64,000 nucleotides of DNA from an uncultured Prevotella sp. Lineage in GTDB: Bacteria > Bacteroidota > Bacteroidia > Bacteroidales > Bacteroidaceae. Positions 9,514-18,640 of the stretch are shown here, piece by piece. The stretch lies in NCBI GenBank assembly GCA_946614435.1, contig CAMOGW010000007.1, positions 30,087-94,086 of the forward strand, in the 5' to 3' direction. Made by a program: the position numbers and the translations under genes. The stretch's first letter is position 1, and every line of letters starts with the position of its first letter. The notes under the pieces were generated by a model. That model was not told where the DNA came from. It saw only the letters and a list, made by a program, of their open reading frames with translations, and did no database searches.

Positions 9514-10896
9514 ATGACAAATTTGATTAAGTTGCGTAAAGGCCTGGACATAAACCTTCAGGGGTGCGCTTCGGAAACAAAGATTCAATTGAAATCGAAT
9601 GGCAAGTATGCTTTAGTGCCTGATGATTTCGAAGGTGTCGTACCGAAGGTCGTTGTTAAAGAAGGTGATCATGTCAAGGCCGGGGATGCGCTTTTTGTCA
9701 ACAAGCAGTATCCCACGGTTCGTTTCGCTTCGCCTGTTAGTGGAAAAGTTACCGCCGTAGAACGAGGCGAACGTCGTAAGGTGCTCTGTGTGAGGGTTGA
9801 AGCCGATGCCCAGCAAGAGTATGTCGATTTTTGTAAAAAGGATGTTTCAAAGATGGACGGTCAAGCCGTTTGCGAAGCGCTCTTATCGGCTGGTATCTTT
9901 GGCTATATCAATCAGTTGCCTTATGCTGTTTCCACCAATCCGGAAACGAAGCCTAAGGCAATTTTCGTATCGGCACTTCGTGACAAACCACTGGCTTGCC
10001 GCTTCGATTTTGAAGTGAAAGGGCAGGAAGACGACTTCACGACAGGACTTATAGCCCTTTCAAAGATTGCCAAGACCTATCTGGGACTGGGCATTCAGCC
10101 CGACCTTCAGGCAGAGCTGCAGAAGCGGCAGATTGAGAACTATGTGGAGCTGAATGTGTTTGAAGGCAAGTGTCCTGCGGGCAACGTGGGCGTTCAGGTG
10201 AACAACGTAGCGCCAGTGAACAAGGGCGAAGTGGTGTGGACGATAGGCGATCCGACGGTGGTGCTCTTCATCGGTCGCCTGTTCAACACGGGCAAAGTGG
10301 ATTTACACCGCACGGTCGCCCTTTGCGGAAGCGAGGTATTGAAGCCGCTACATGTTGACATGCTGGTGGGCGAGGAACTTTCCACGCTGCTCAGCAACAG
10401 TTATGATGCAAATCATCATGTGCGCATCATCAACGGCAATGTACTCACAGGCCGTAAGACTACGAAAGACGGCTTCCTTGGAGCTCATTCTTCCGAGATA
10501 ACGGTAATCCCCGAGGGCGACGATGCCGATGAGATGCTGGGATGGATAATGCCTCGATTCAAGCAGTTCTCAGTGAATCGCAGCTATTTCTCATGGTTGC
10601 AGAACTGTTGGTTCTGTGGCAAGAAGAAGGCTTATGTAGCCGATGCCCGTATCAAAGGCGGTGAGCGCCACATGATTATGAGTGGTGAATATGACAAGGT
10701 GCTTCCTATGGACATCTATGCCGAGTACCTTATCAAGGCTATCATCACAGGCGACATTGACCGTCAGGAACAGCTCGGCATCTATGAAGTTTCACCTGAA
10801 GACTTTGCCTTGGCAGAATTCGTGGATTCCTCAAAGCTGGAGTTGCAGCGTATCGTGCGCGAAGGGCTTGACATTCTAAGGAAAGAGAATAGCTAA
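9514..10896 (+). CDS. nqrA: Na+-translocating NADH:quinone reductase subunit A
   Basis: NqrA is the cytoplasmic-side subunit of the sodium-pumping NADH:quinone oxidoreductase. The 460-residue protein starts with the typical KLRKGLDINLQG segment and carries the barrel-sandwich region with KEGDHVKAGDALF, like biotinyl/lipoyl folds. A cysteine-containing stretch (WLQNCWFCGKKKAY, about residue 368) is present. It is the first gene of nqrABCDEF, with 38 bases to nqrB. Length and order match the family, so the assignment is secure. Confidence 0.96.
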   Translation: MTNLIKLRKGLDINLQGCASETKIQLKSNGKYALVPDDFEGVVPKVVVKEGDHVKAGDALFVNKQYPTVRFASPVSGKVTAVERGERRKVLCVRVEADAQQEYVDFCKKDVSKMDGQAVCEALLSAGIFGYINQLPYAVSTNPETKPKAIFVSALRDKPLACRFDFEVKGQEDDFTTGLIALSKIAKTYLGLGIQPDLQAELQKRQIENYVELNVFEGKCPAGNVGVQVNNVAPVNKGEVVWTIGDPTVVLFIGRLFNTGKVDLHRTVALCGSEVLKPLHVDMLVGEELSTLLSNSYDANHHVRIINGNVLTGRKTTKDGFLGAHSSEITVIPEGDDADEMLGWIMPRFKQFSVNRSYFSWLQNCWFCGKKKAYVADARIKGGERHMIMSGEYDKVLPMDIYAEYLIKAIITGDIDRQEQLGIYEVSPEDFALAEFVDSSKLELQRIVREGLDILRKENS

Positions 10897-10934
10897 TTCA
10901 AGAAATCATTCATCAATCAATCAAAGTAAAAATA

Positions 10935-12095
10935 ATGAGCGCTTTAAGAAATTATCTGAATAAGATAAAGCCGAACTTCGAGGAGGGTGGCAAGCTACAT
11001 GCCTTCCGCTCGTTGTTCGACGGCTTCGAGACGTTTCTTTATGTGCCAAACGACACGGCAAAGACGGGCGTACACATTCACGACGCCATCGACTCGAAGC
11101 GCATCATGAGCATGGTGGTCCTTGCGCTGATGCCGGCTATGCTGTTCGGCATGTATAACGTGGGCTACCAGAACTATCTGGCTGCAGGCACACTGGCTTC
11201 GGCCTCGTTCTTCGACTTGTTCGTCTTCGGATTCCTGGCAGTGCTGCCTAAGATTCTCGTTTCTTACATCGTGGGACTGGGCATCGAGTTTGCCTGGGCA
11301 CAGTGGAAAGGAGAAGAGATTCAGGAAGGCTTCCTCGTCAGCGGCATCTTGATTCCGCTGATTGTTCCGGTCAACTGTCCGCTTTGGATACTGGCGATTG
11401 CCGTAGCTTTCGCAGTCATCATCGGCAAGGAAATCTTCGGCGGTACGGGTATGAACATCTTCAATCCGGCATTGCTTTGCCGTGCCTTCCTGTTCTTCGC
11501 TTATCCCACGAAGATGAGCGGCGATCAGGTGTGGGTAGCCAACGAGAGCATTCTCGGCTTCGGCAACACGCTGCCCGACGGATTTACAGCTGCGACCCCT
11601 CTGGGACAAGTGGGGCAGGGGGCTGATGTGTCGGCCTCGCTCAGCGATATGGTTCTGGGCTTCATTCCCGGTTCAATTGGCGAGACCAGTGTCATTGCTA
11701 TTGCGCTTGGCGCAATCCTGTTGCTCTGGACGGGCATCGCTTCGTGGAAGACCATGCTGAGCGTGTTCCTTGGTGGCGGCTTGATGGCCTGCTGCTTCGA
11801 GAGTCTCGGCATGACTCCAATCACATGGTATGAGCACTTGGTGCTGGGCGGCTTCTGCTTTGGTGCAGTGTTCATGGCTACCGATCCCGTCACTTCATGC
11901 CGTACAGAATGTGGCAAGTGGATCTACGGCTTTATTATCGGAGCAATGGCCGTCATCATTCGTGTGATGAATCCTGGCTATCCTGAGGGCATGATGCTGG
12001 CTATCCTGCTCATGAACATGTTTGCTCCTACGATCGACCACTTCGTTGTGGAGCGCAATATCTCGAAACGACAGAAGCGTGCTTCTAAACAGTGA
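10935..12095 (+). CDS. nqrB: Na+-NQR subunit B
   Basis: NqrB is the main membrane subunit, with about ten hydrophobic segments over 386 residues, and contains a covalently bound FMN and the quinone site region. The flavinylation motif is D215-GFTAA-T221 (family pattern Dxx[S/T]gAT, with Ala in place of the usual Gly); T221 is the expected FMN attachment site. The segment KEIFGGTGMNIFNPAL is strongly conserved in the family. The flavin transferase ApbE needed for this step is not in the window. It lies 18 bases before nqrC. Confidence 0.96.
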   Translation: MSALRNYLNKIKPNFEEGGKLHAFRSLFDGFETFLYVPNDTAKTGVHIHDAIDSKRIMSMVVLALMPAMLFGMYNVGYQNYLAAGTLASASFFDLFVFGFLAVLPKILVSYIVGLGIEFAWAQWKGEEIQEGFLVSGILIPLIVPVNCPLWILAIAVAFAVIIGKEIFGGTGMNIFNPALLCRAFLFFAYPTKMSGDQVWVANESILGFGNTLPDGFTAATPLGQVGQGADVSASLSDMVLGFIPGSIGETSVIAIALGAILLLWTGIASWKTMLSVFLGGGLMACCFESLGMTPITWYEHLVLGGFCFGAVFMATDPVTSCRTECGKWIYGFIIGAMAVIIRVMNPGYPEGMMLAILLMNMFAPTIDHFVVERNISKRQKRASKQ

Positions 12096-12113
12096 AATTC
12101 TAAATTTTGAATT

Positions 12114-12800
12114 ATGAGCAAGCTAAATACAAATTCCAACTCGTACATATTTATATATAGTGCGATTCTTGTAGTGGTCGTTGCCTTCCTGTTGGCTTTC
12201 GTGTTTCAGATGCTGAAACCCATGCAGGATGCCAACGTGGCACTCGACGTGAAAAAGCAAATCCTCTACTCGCTCAATATTCGCAATCTCGACGGCGCTG
12301 AGGCCGAAGCCAAATATGCCGAGGTGGTGAAAGCAGAAAAGGAGGTTGAAGGGCAGAAGGTCTATGAATGCCAGATTGACGGTCAGGACATCCTGGTTGC
12401 CAGCCTGAAGGGCATGGGCCTCTGGGGAGGCATCAGCGGTTATCTGGCTATCGGCGAAGATGGCAAGGTGTATGGAGCCTACTTCAACCACGAGAGTGAG
12501 ACCGCCGGACTGGGAGCTGAGATCAAGGACTCGCAGAAGTGGCAGGAGAAGTTCATCGGTAAGAAAATCTATGATGAAGACGACAATGTTGTGCTCTCTG
12601 TGGTGAAGAAAGTAGATCGTCCTGAGTCGCAGGTTGACTGTGTGACAGGTGCTACGCTGACCAGCAACGGTGTCGATGCAATGCTGAAAGAAGGTCTGAA
12701 GAATCTCTCGAACTACTCTTTGGGCCAGTTCGTTGAAAGTGTTGTAGAGAAAGCAAGTGCCGATTCGGCTGATGTTGAACTTAAAGCAGAGGAGGAATAA
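12114..12800 (+). CDS. nqrC: Na+-NQR subunit C
   Basis: NqrC has one N-terminal membrane helix (about residues 11-33) and a periplasmic FMN-binding domain. The flavinylation motif D175-CVTGA-T181 followed by LTSNGV is complete. It shuttles electrons within the complex. At 228 residues it is slightly shorter than the enterobacterial form. nqrD begins 5 bases after its stop, consistent with tight operon packing. Confidence 0.96.
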   Translation: MSKLNTNSNSYIFIYSAILVVVVAFLLAFVFQMLKPMQDANVALDVKKQILYSLNIRNLDGAEAEAKYAEVVKAEKEVEGQKVYECQIDGQDILVASLKGMGLWGGISGYLAIGEDGKVYGAYFNHESETAGLGAEIKDSQKWQEKFIGKKIYDEDDNVVLSVVKKVDRPESQVDCVTGATLTSNGVDAMLKEGLKNLSNYSLGQFVESVVEKASADSADVELKAEEE

Positions 12801-12805
12801 GGACT

Positions 12806-13429
12806 ATGGCATTATTTAGTAAACAAAACCGCGAGGTGTTCTGCAATCCGCTCAACCTCGACAACCCGATTCTTGTTCAGGTGCTGGGCATCTGCTCGGC
12901 GCTGGCAGTGACCTCGCAGCTGAAGCCCGCCATCGTGATGGGACTGGCTGTAACCGTGATTACGGCTTTCTCAAACGTGATCATCTCCATCTTGCGCAAT
13001 ACTATTCCCAACCGCATCCGTATCGTGGTGCAGCTGGTGGTGGTGGCCGCGTTGGTGACCATCGTGAGCCAGGTGCTGAAGGCATACGTCTATGACGTGA
13101 GCGTAGAACTGAGCGTATATGTCGGCCTGATTATCACCAACTGTATTCTGATGGGACGTTTAGAGGCTTTTGCCATGATGAACAAGCCTTGGCCTTCTTT
13201 CCTTGATGGTGTGGGCAACGGTCTCGGCTATGCACTCATCCTCGTTATAGTAGGTGCTGTGCGTGAGCTTCTTGGACGTGGCTCCCTGTTGGGCTTTCAG
13301 ATTATTCCGGATGCCTGCTACGACTGGGGATATATTAATAATGGTATGATGACCATGCCGGCAATGGCGCTCATCCTTGTCGGTATCGTCATTTGGGTTC
13401 ACAGAGCATATTTTTATAAGGAGAAGTAA
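12806..13429 (+). CDS. nqrD: Na+-NQR subunit D
   Basis: This is an integral membrane subunit with six hydrophobic segments over 207 residues. It belongs to the NqrD/RnfE family, recognisable from the N-terminal [17 protein letters not shown] and the central [13 protein letters not shown]. The central cysteine of that motif is the conserved residue that, with its NqrE partner, holds the intramembrane iron-sulfur centre. The gene ends two bases before nqrE begins. Confidence 0.95.
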   Translation: MALFSKQNREVFCNPLNLDNPILVQVLGICSALAVTSQLKPAIVMGLAVTVITAFSNVIISILRNTIPNRIRIVVQLVVVAALVTIVSQVLKAYVYDVSVELSVYVGLIITNCILMGRLEAFAMMNKPWPSFLDGVGNGLGYALILVIVGAVRELLGRGSLLGFQIIPDACYDWGYINNGMMTMPAMALILVGIVIWVHRAYFYKEK

Positions 13430-13431
13430 TT

Positions 13432-14058
13432 ATGGAACACGCAATAAGTTTATTCTTCAGGTCGATATTCGTCGATAACATGATATTTGCCTTCTTCCTT
13501 GGCATGTGCTCCTATCTGGCCGTGTCGAAGACGGTGAAGACCTCTATGGGACTGGGCTTGGCTGTGACATTCGTGCTCACGGTGACGGTGCCCGTCAACT
13601 ATCTGCTGCAGACGAAGGTGCTCGGCCCCGGCTGTCTTGTTGAGGGCGTTGACCTGAGCTATCTGTCGTTCATCCTCTTCATCGGTGTCATTGCCGGTAT
13701 GGTGCAGCTCGTAGAGATGGCGGTCGAACGCTATTCACCTTCACTCTATGCCGCTTTAGGCATCTTCCTGCCGCTGATTGCCGTAAACTGTGCCATCATG
13801 GGTGCTTCGCTCTTCATGCAGCAGCGCATCCTGCTCGACCCGTCCAACACGCAAGCCATCACATCCGTATGGGATGCCCTCGTCTATGGCTTCGGCTCTG
13901 GCATCGGCTGGACCTTGGCCATCGTTTCTCTGGGTGCCATTCGCGAGAAGATGCAATACAGCGACGTGCCTCGTCCGTTGCAGGGATTGGGCATTACGTT
14001 TATTGTGGTAGGCCTCATGGCTATGGCCATGATGTGCTTCTCAGGGTTAAACATCTAA
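13432..14058 (+). CDS. nqrE: Na+-NQR subunit E
   Basis: NqrE is the second of the paired, inverted-topology membrane subunits (208 residues, six hydrophobic segments). The typical start [20 protein letters not shown] and the later [15 protein letters not shown] both contain the conserved cysteines. It pairs with NqrD around the membrane iron centre. It is followed after 21 bases by nqrF. Confidence 0.95.
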   Translation: MEHAISLFFRSIFVDNMIFAFFLGMCSYLAVSKTVKTSMGLGLAVTFVLTVTVPVNYLLQTKVLGPGCLVEGVDLSYLSFILFIGVIAGMVQLVEMAVERYSPSLYAALGIFLPLIAVNCAIMGASLFMQQRILLDPSNTQAITSVWDALVYGFGSGIGWTLAIVSLGAIREKMQYSDVPRPLQGLGITFIVVGLMAMAMMCFSGLNI

Positions 14059-14079
14059 TCTTAGGGAACTTAGAAGACT

Positions 14080-15348
14080 ATGATACAGTTTATTTCATAT
14101 AGTATAGGAGTTTTCCTCGCCGTAATTCTCCTGTTAGTGTTTGTTTTGGTGGTGGCCAGGAAGTACCTGTCGCCCAGCGGAAATGTGAATATTGAAATCA
14201 ATGGTACCAACACCATCAATGTGCCGCAAGGCAATTCGCTGATGGCCACGCTCAACGAGAACGGCATCTTCCTGCCCTCAGCCTGTGGCGGCAAGGCATC
14301 GTGCGGCCAGTGCAAGGTGCAGGTGTTTGAGGGCGGTGGCGAGATTCTCGATTCCGAGCGTTCGCACTTCACTCGCAAGGAAGTGAAGGCCGGTTGGCGA
14401 CTGGGCTGCCAGTGCAAGGTGAAAGGCGACCTGAAGATTCATGTCGATGAAAGCGTCTTGGGCGTGAAGGAATATGAGTGCACCGTCATCTCCAACAAGA
14501 ACGTGGCAACCTTCATCAAGGAGTTCAAGGTGCAGCTGCCAGCAGGTGCCCACATGGACTTCCTGCCCGGCTCTTATGCCCAGATTAAGATTCCTGCATT
14601 CGATTGCATCGACTACGATAAGGATTTCGACAAGTCGCTCATTGGCGAGGAGTACTTGCCTTCATGGGAGAAGTTCAACATGTTCCCCCTGAAGTGTAAG
14701 AACCCTGAACCCACCATTCGTGCCTACTCCATGGCAAACTATCCTGCCGAGGGTGACGTGTTCATGTTGACGGTGCGCATTGCCACGCCGCCGTTCAAGC
14801 CTGATCGCAGCGGCTTCATGGAGGTGAATCCCGGTATCGCCTCGTCCTACATCTTCTCGCTGAAGCCTGGCGACAAGGTGATCATGAGCGGCCCCTATGG
14901 CGACTTCCATCCCCACTTCGACTCTAAGAAGGAGATGATTTGGGTGGGCGGCGGTGCCGGCATGGCTCCGCTCCGTGCGCAGATCATGCACATGACGAAG
15001 ACACTGCACACCACCGATCGCGAGATGCACTACTTCTACGGAGCCCGCGCCCTGAACGAGGTGTTCTATCTCGACGACTTCCTCAGTCTGGAGAAGGAGT
15101 TCCCCAACTTCCACTTCCATCTGGCGCTCGACCGTCCCGATCCTGCCGCCGATGCTGCAGGCGTGAAATACACTCCCGGCTTTGTGCATCAGGTGATGCT
15201 CAACACTTATCTGAAGGACCACGAGGCACCCGAGGACATCGAGTACTACATGTGCGGCCCCGGCCCCATGTCGAAGGCGGTCGTTCAGATGCTCGACTCG
15301 CTGGGAGTTGAGTCGGAGTCAATCATGTACGATAACTTTGGTGGCTAA
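14080..15348 (+). CDS. nqrF: Na+-NQR subunit F, NADH-oxidising subunit
   Basis: NqrF oxidises NADH and passes electrons through FAD and a [2Fe-2S] centre into the complex. One membrane helix (about 5-26) is followed by a ferredoxin domain with C69, C75, C78 and C110 ligating the cluster (CGGKASCGQC then LGCQC). The FAD-binding motif RAYSMANYP and the NADH-binding parts WVGGGAGMAPLR and YYMCGPGPM follow. Its 422 residues fit the family. It is the last gene of the operon and is followed by a strong hairpin. Confidence 0.97.
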   Translation: MIQFISYSIGVFLAVILLLVFVLVVARKYLSPSGNVNIEINGTNTINVPQGNSLMATLNENGIFLPSACGGKASCGQCKVQVFEGGGEILDSERSHFTRKEVKAGWRLGCQCKVKGDLKIHVDESVLGVKEYECTVISNKNVATFIKEFKVQLPAGAHMDFLPGSYAQIKIPAFDCIDYDKDFDKSLIGEEYLPSWEKFNMFPLKCKNPEPTIRAYSMANYPAEGDVFMLTVRIATPPFKPDRSGFMEVNPGIASSYIFSLKPGDKVIMSGPYGDFHPHFDSKKEMIWVGGGAGMAPLRAQIMHMTKTLHTTDREMHYFYGARALNEVFYLDDFLSLEKEFPNFHFHLALDRPDPAADAAGVKYTPGFVHQVMLNTYLKDHEAPEDIEYYMCGPGPMSKAVVQMLDSLGVESESIMYDNFGG

Positions 15349-15376
15349 CAGGTTGCTGTCAGAGCACAGTATTTGC

Positions 15377-15419
15377 GAGGAAGATGCCCGGACAGGAAAC
15401 GGGCATCTCCCTCATTTTG
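15377..15419 (+). terminator. Terminator of the nqr operon
   Basis: A stem of 13 pairs with one mismatch (15377-15390 with 15400-15413, core GATGCCCG/CGGGCATC) encloses a loop of 9 bases and is followed by ATTTTGTTG. The T run is imperfect, but the stem is strong and the place fits. Confidence 0.75.
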
Positions 15420-15473
15420 TTGTGTTAAGAAAGCTTTATGCAAAAGAATAAAGAAGAAGAAGAAAAAACAGCG

Positions 15474-16127
15474 ATGATTCTCAATGCTCAAGTAAACACG
15501 AACTACAGGCGCATTCAGGCCGTCCTGCTGCTGCTGGTCATGAGTCTCGCAGCTTATGCTAACGACGAGACCCCCAACGCCCAGCAGGCCAGGCGCATCT
15601 TCGAGACGGCCTACGACCGAGTCTTTGGCAACGAGGGCTCCAGTCTTGTCTATGATGTAAATATAATAGGCGTTTTCAAGACCAAAGGCAAGATCTGGCT
15701 GAAGGGGAACAAGAAGCGCTATTCTGACCGTCGTGTCGAAAGTTGGAGCGACGGGCAGAATTACTATAAAGCCATTAGGAAGAAAAAGAAGGTCGAAATA
15801 TACGACCCCACATCAGAGAAGAAAGACAAATATGCCGCACGCTTCAAGTTCACGCTCGACGACTTCAGCTATAGCATAGCCAAGCAGCCCGACGGGCTCC
15901 TCGTCACCCTCAAGCAGAAGAAAAAGGCCAAGGGCACCATCAAGGAGGTGAAAGCCCTCCTGGCTCCCCACACCTATGCCCCCATCCGTTTGCGCATCAA
16001 GGTGGCCTTCATCTGGACCACCATCAAGATATCAGACTTCCATGCCGGTGGCATTGATGACGAGGTGTTCATCTTCCCGCGAAGCAAGTACGCCTCAGAG
16101 GGGTGGAAGTTCGAGACCGTGGATTAG
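15474..16127 (+). CDS. LolA-like exported protein
   Basis: The protein (217 residues from this start) has a signal sequence (hydrophobic stretch about 17-28 ending in AYAN). The mature part looks like the LolA fold, the periplasmic lipoprotein carrier: strand-rich, with a central LDDFSYSIAKQPDG segment and the C-terminal IKISDFHAGGIDDEVFIFP pattern. LolA proteins bind lipoprotein acyl chains in the periplasm; whether this one does so, or only shares the fold, is not shown. An ATG at 15438 would add 12 charged residues (EEEEK), which is a poor signal-peptide start. It follows the nqr terminator and precedes rarA. Confidence 0.7.
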   Translation: MILNAQVNTNYRRIQAVLLLLVMSLAAYANDETPNAQQARRIFETAYDRVFGNEGSSLVYDVNIIGVFKTKGKIWLKGNKKRYSDRRVESWSDGQNYYKAIRKKKKVEIYDPTSEKKDKYAARFKFTLDDFSYSIAKQPDGLLVTLKQKKKAKGTIKEVKALLAPHTYAPIRLRIKVAFIWTTIKISDFHAGGIDDEVFIFPRSKYASEGWKFETVD

Positions 16128-16133
16128 CGTGAG

Positions 16134-16149
16134 CCCCCGTCCTCGGGGG
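16134..16149. other. Short GC-rich hairpin after the LolA-like gene
   Basis: CCCCCG and CGGGGG flank a TCCT loop, just after the stop codon at 16127. No T run follows, so it may protect the mRNA end or attenuate read-through into rarA rather than terminate. Confidence 0.4.
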
Positions 16150-16229
16150 GAGGAATAATCCGGAACAGTTTTCGTGGCTTCTTGAAGTCGCAAAAAAAGA
16201 AGAAGAGAAGAAACACAAGATATATATAT

Positions 16230-17531
16230 ATGTCACAACCATTAGCCGAAAGACTACGGCCCCGCACGCTCGACGAGTACATCGGGCAGCGCCATCTGGT
16301 GGGCGAAGGCGCCGTGTTGCGCACGATGATCGACACGGGCCGCGTCTCGTCGTTCATACTCTGGGGACCGCCGGGAGTGGGGAAGACCACCCTCGCACAG
16401 ATCATAGCCCACAAGCTGAACACGCCGTTCTTCACCCTCTCAGCCGTGACCAGCGGCGTGAAGGACGTGCGCGACGTGATAGAGCGAGCCGAGAAGGGGC
16501 GGTTCTTCAACGAGGCTTCGCCCATACTCTTCATCGACGAGATTCACCGCTTCTCGAAGTCTCAGCAAGACTCGTTGCTGGGAGCGGTCGAGAAGGGCGT
16601 GGTGACCCTCATTGGCGCCACCACGGAGAATCCCTCTTTTGAGGTAATCAGACCTCTGCTCTCGCGCTGCCAGCTCTATGTGCTCAAGCCGCTGGAGAAG
16701 GACGACCTGTTGCAGCTCCTGAACCGGGCCATCACCACCGACGTGCAGCTGAAGCAGCGCCACATTGAGCTGAAAGAGACGTCGGCCCTTCTGCGCTATA
16801 GTGGAGGCGATGCGCGTAAGTTGCTGAACATCTTGGAATTAGTGGTCGATTCTGAAAGTCATGATGTGACGATTACCGATGAGCTTGTCGTCTCCCGTCT
16901 GCAACAGAATCCGTTGGCTTACGACAAGGATGGCGAGATGCACTACGACATCATCTCGGCCTTCATCAAGAGCATCCGGGGCAGCGATCCCGATGCGGCA
17001 CTCTACTGGATGGCCCGCATGATAGAGGGCGGCGAAGACCCGCAGTTCATAGCCCGGAGAATGGTAATTTCGGCCTCCGAGGACATAGGACTGGCCAATC
17101 CGAATGCCCTTCTGCTGGCCAATGCAGCGTTTGATACGGTGATGAAGATAGGGTGGCCCGAAGCGCGCATCGCCCTGGCCGAGGCAGCAGTCTATCTGGC
17201 TACGTCGCCCAAGAGCAACTCCACCTACCTGGGCATCGACGCAGCCCTCGCTGCCGTGCGTGCCACTGGTAACCAGCCCGTGCCGCTCCACCTGCGCAAC
17301 GCTCCCACCCAGCTCATGAAGGATTTGGGCTATCACGACGGCTATAAGTATCCCCACGACTATGCCGGCCACTTCACGCCCCAGCAGTACCTGCCCGATG
17401 CGCTCCGGTCCGAGCGCTTCTGGATGGGGCAGCACAGCCCCGCTGAGGATAAGCTCTATCAGCGCATGGTGAGCTACTGGGGCGACCGATATAAGGATAA
17501 CAACAAGCAGCAGGAGGAACAGAACCAATGA
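16230..17531 (+). CDS. rarA: Replication-associated recombination protein A (RarA/MgsA), AAA+ ATPase
   Basis: RarA is a clamp-loader-like AAA+ ATPase acting at stalled replication forks. The 433-residue protein starts MSQPLAERLRPRTLDEYIGQ, has Walker A GPPGVGKT at 46-53, Walker B LFIDEIHRF near 110, sensor 1 GATTENPS, and the C-terminal MgsA domain with SEDIGLANPNAL and KSNSTYLGIDAA. I chose ATG 16230 because it matches the family start; an in-frame upstream ATG (16182) would add a lysine/arginine-rich leader. The stop overlaps the next start by four bases (ATGA), suggesting coupled translation. Confidence 0.95.
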   Translation: MSQPLAERLRPRTLDEYIGQRHLVGEGAVLRTMIDTGRVSSFILWGPPGVGKTTLAQIIAHKLNTPFFTLSAVTSGVKDVRDVIERAEKGRFFNEASPILFIDEIHRFSKSQQDSLLGAVEKGVVTLIGATTENPSFEVIRPLLSRCQLYVLKPLEKDDLLQLLNRAITTDVQLKQRHIELKETSALLRYSGGDARKLLNILELVVDSESHDVTITDELVVSRLQQNPLAYDKDGEMHYDIISAFIKSIRGSDPDAALYWMARMIEGGEDPQFIARRMVISASEDIGLANPNALLLANAAFDTVMKIGWPEARIALAEAAVYLATSPKSNSTYLGIDAALAAVRATGNQPVPLHLRNAPTQLMKDLGYHDGYKYPHDYAGHFTPQQYLPDALRSERFWMGQHSPAEDKLYQRMVSYWGDRYKDNNKQQEEQNQ

Positions 17532-18151
17532 ACCAAGACGTCATCATCAGCATCATTGAAATGCTCGGCACGTTTGCTTTTGCCATCTCCGGCATACGCC
17601 ATGCAGCCGCCAAGCAGTTCGACTGGTTCGGAGGCTACGTGTGCGGCATAGCTGTGGCCATAGGCGGCGGCACCATTCGCGACGTCATGCTGTCAACCAC
17701 GCCGTTCTGGATGACTACCCCCGTCTATATTGTCTGCACAGCCGTGGCGCTGCTGACCGTGGCCTTCTTCGGGCGGTGGATGGAGCCGCTGAAGAACGCC
17801 TGGTTCGTGTTCGACACCTTCGGGCTGGCCCTCTTCACCATTGCCGGCATACAGAAGAGCCTGGCTTTCGGCCAACCCGTCTGGGTGGCCATCATCATGG
17901 GGTGCATCACGGGCTCGGCTGGCGGCGTCATCCGCGACGTGCTGCTCAACAACGAGCCCGTCATCTTCCATAAGGAGATCTACGCCGTGGCCTGCGTGCT
18001 GGGCGGGGCCTTCTATTGGTGCGGCCTGCTGTGCCGCTGGCCCGTAGAGCTCACGTCGGCTGCCACCTTCGCCGTGATCTGCCTCATCCGCTTCCTTGCC
18101 GTCCGCTACCACATCTCACTGCCCATACTGCATGGAGAGGAGAAACCCTGA
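17528..18151 (+). CDS. Trimeric intracellular cation (TRIC/UPF0126) family membrane protein
   Basis: This 207-residue membrane protein has two UPF0126 repeats and about seven hydrophobic segments. The duplicated signature is visible as AIGGGTIRDVMLSTTPFWM in the first half and GSAGGVIRDVLLNNEPVIF in the second. Prokaryotic members have been studied as TRIC-type K+ channels, though the role in bacteria is not settled; an amino acid carrier role was also suggested for some. It overlaps rarA by four bases, so the two are co-transcribed. A repeat-rich region follows. Confidence 0.85.
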   Translation: MNQDVIISIIEMLGTFAFAISGIRHAAAKQFDWFGGYVCGIAVAIGGGTIRDVMLSTTPFWMTTPVYIVCTAVALLTVAFFGRWMEPLKNAWFVFDTFGLALFTIAGIQKSLAFGQPVWVAIIMGCITGSAGGVIRDVLLNNEPVIFHKEIYAVACVLGGAFYWCGLLCRWPVELTSAATFAVICLIRFLAVRYHISLPILHGEEKP

Positions 18152-18198
18152 TGGCGGCAAGGATGAAGCATGCATCGCCAGAGCGAGATTACAACAAG

Positions 18199-18374
18199 AT
18201 TTTGCCTATATCGCAACACGGTTTTGCCTAAACGGTAAAATGACTTTGCCTAAACGGTAAAATGATCTTGCCTAAATCGTAATGTGATCTTGCCTAAACT
18301 GTAGTGTGGTTTTGCCTAAACTGTAGCGTGATTTTTCCTAAGCCGTAGCGTGAATTTGTCTAAGTCGCAAGTCT
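18199..18374. repeat. Eight tandem copies of a 22-bp unit
   Basis: Eight units with exact 22-bp spacing start at 18199, 18221, 18243, 18265, 18287, 18309, 18331 and 18353. The approximate consensus is ATTTTGCCTAAACCGTAGCG plus TG. The middle copies are closest to each other, and the outer ones are diverged. There are no spacers between copies, so this is not a CRISPR array. It lies in the intergenic gap of 18152-18640. Confidence 0.9.
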
Positions 18375-18390
18375 GGCTTATTATTATATC

Positions 18391-18528
18391 ATATACTTGA
18401 AGTTTTCAAAACATCTGCTCCATCTGCTCCCATCTGCTCCATCTGAAATTATTTGCAACTGTTTGATAATCAGATGGTATTGCAGATGGGAGCAGATGGA
18501 GCAGATGTTTTGAAAACTTATAGTATAT
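18391..18528. repeat. Long inverted repeat with perfect 38-bp arms and internal CATCTGCTC modules
   Basis: 18400-18437 and 18482-18519 are perfect reverse complements (38 bp); after two mismatches the pairing resumes for seven more pairs (18391-18397 with 18522-18528). The 44-base centre contains a further stem, CCATCTGA (18439-18446) with TCAGATGG (18470-18477). The arms consist largely of repeated CATCTGCTCC. No ORF is associated. It lies between two convergent genes. Confidence 0.9.
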
Positions 18529-18568
18529 AGAGCTGAAATAGTCTCTTCTTTCCATTCCCTGCACATAC

Positions 18569-18610
18569 AAAAAAGAGATGGGAATACTGGTTGTCCAGCA
18601 TTCCCATCTT
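18569..18610 (-). terminator. Terminator of the secG transcript
   Basis: On the minus strand a 16-bp stem (18595-18610 with 18575-18590, one G-U type pair) with a 4-base loop is followed by six T (18569-18574). It ends the long minus-strand gene string. Confidence 0.85.
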
Positions 18611-18640
18611 ACTTGTTGTTTTGAATCCTTGCTGATGTCT

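Noticed and set aside
14662..15222. Antisense frame within nqrF
   Set aside because: Shadow of the conserved ferredoxin-reductase part; His-rich, no signal of its own.
18199..18374. Regularly spaced repeats considered as a CRISPR array
   Set aside because: The copies abut directly with no unique spacers and the unit is only 22 bp.
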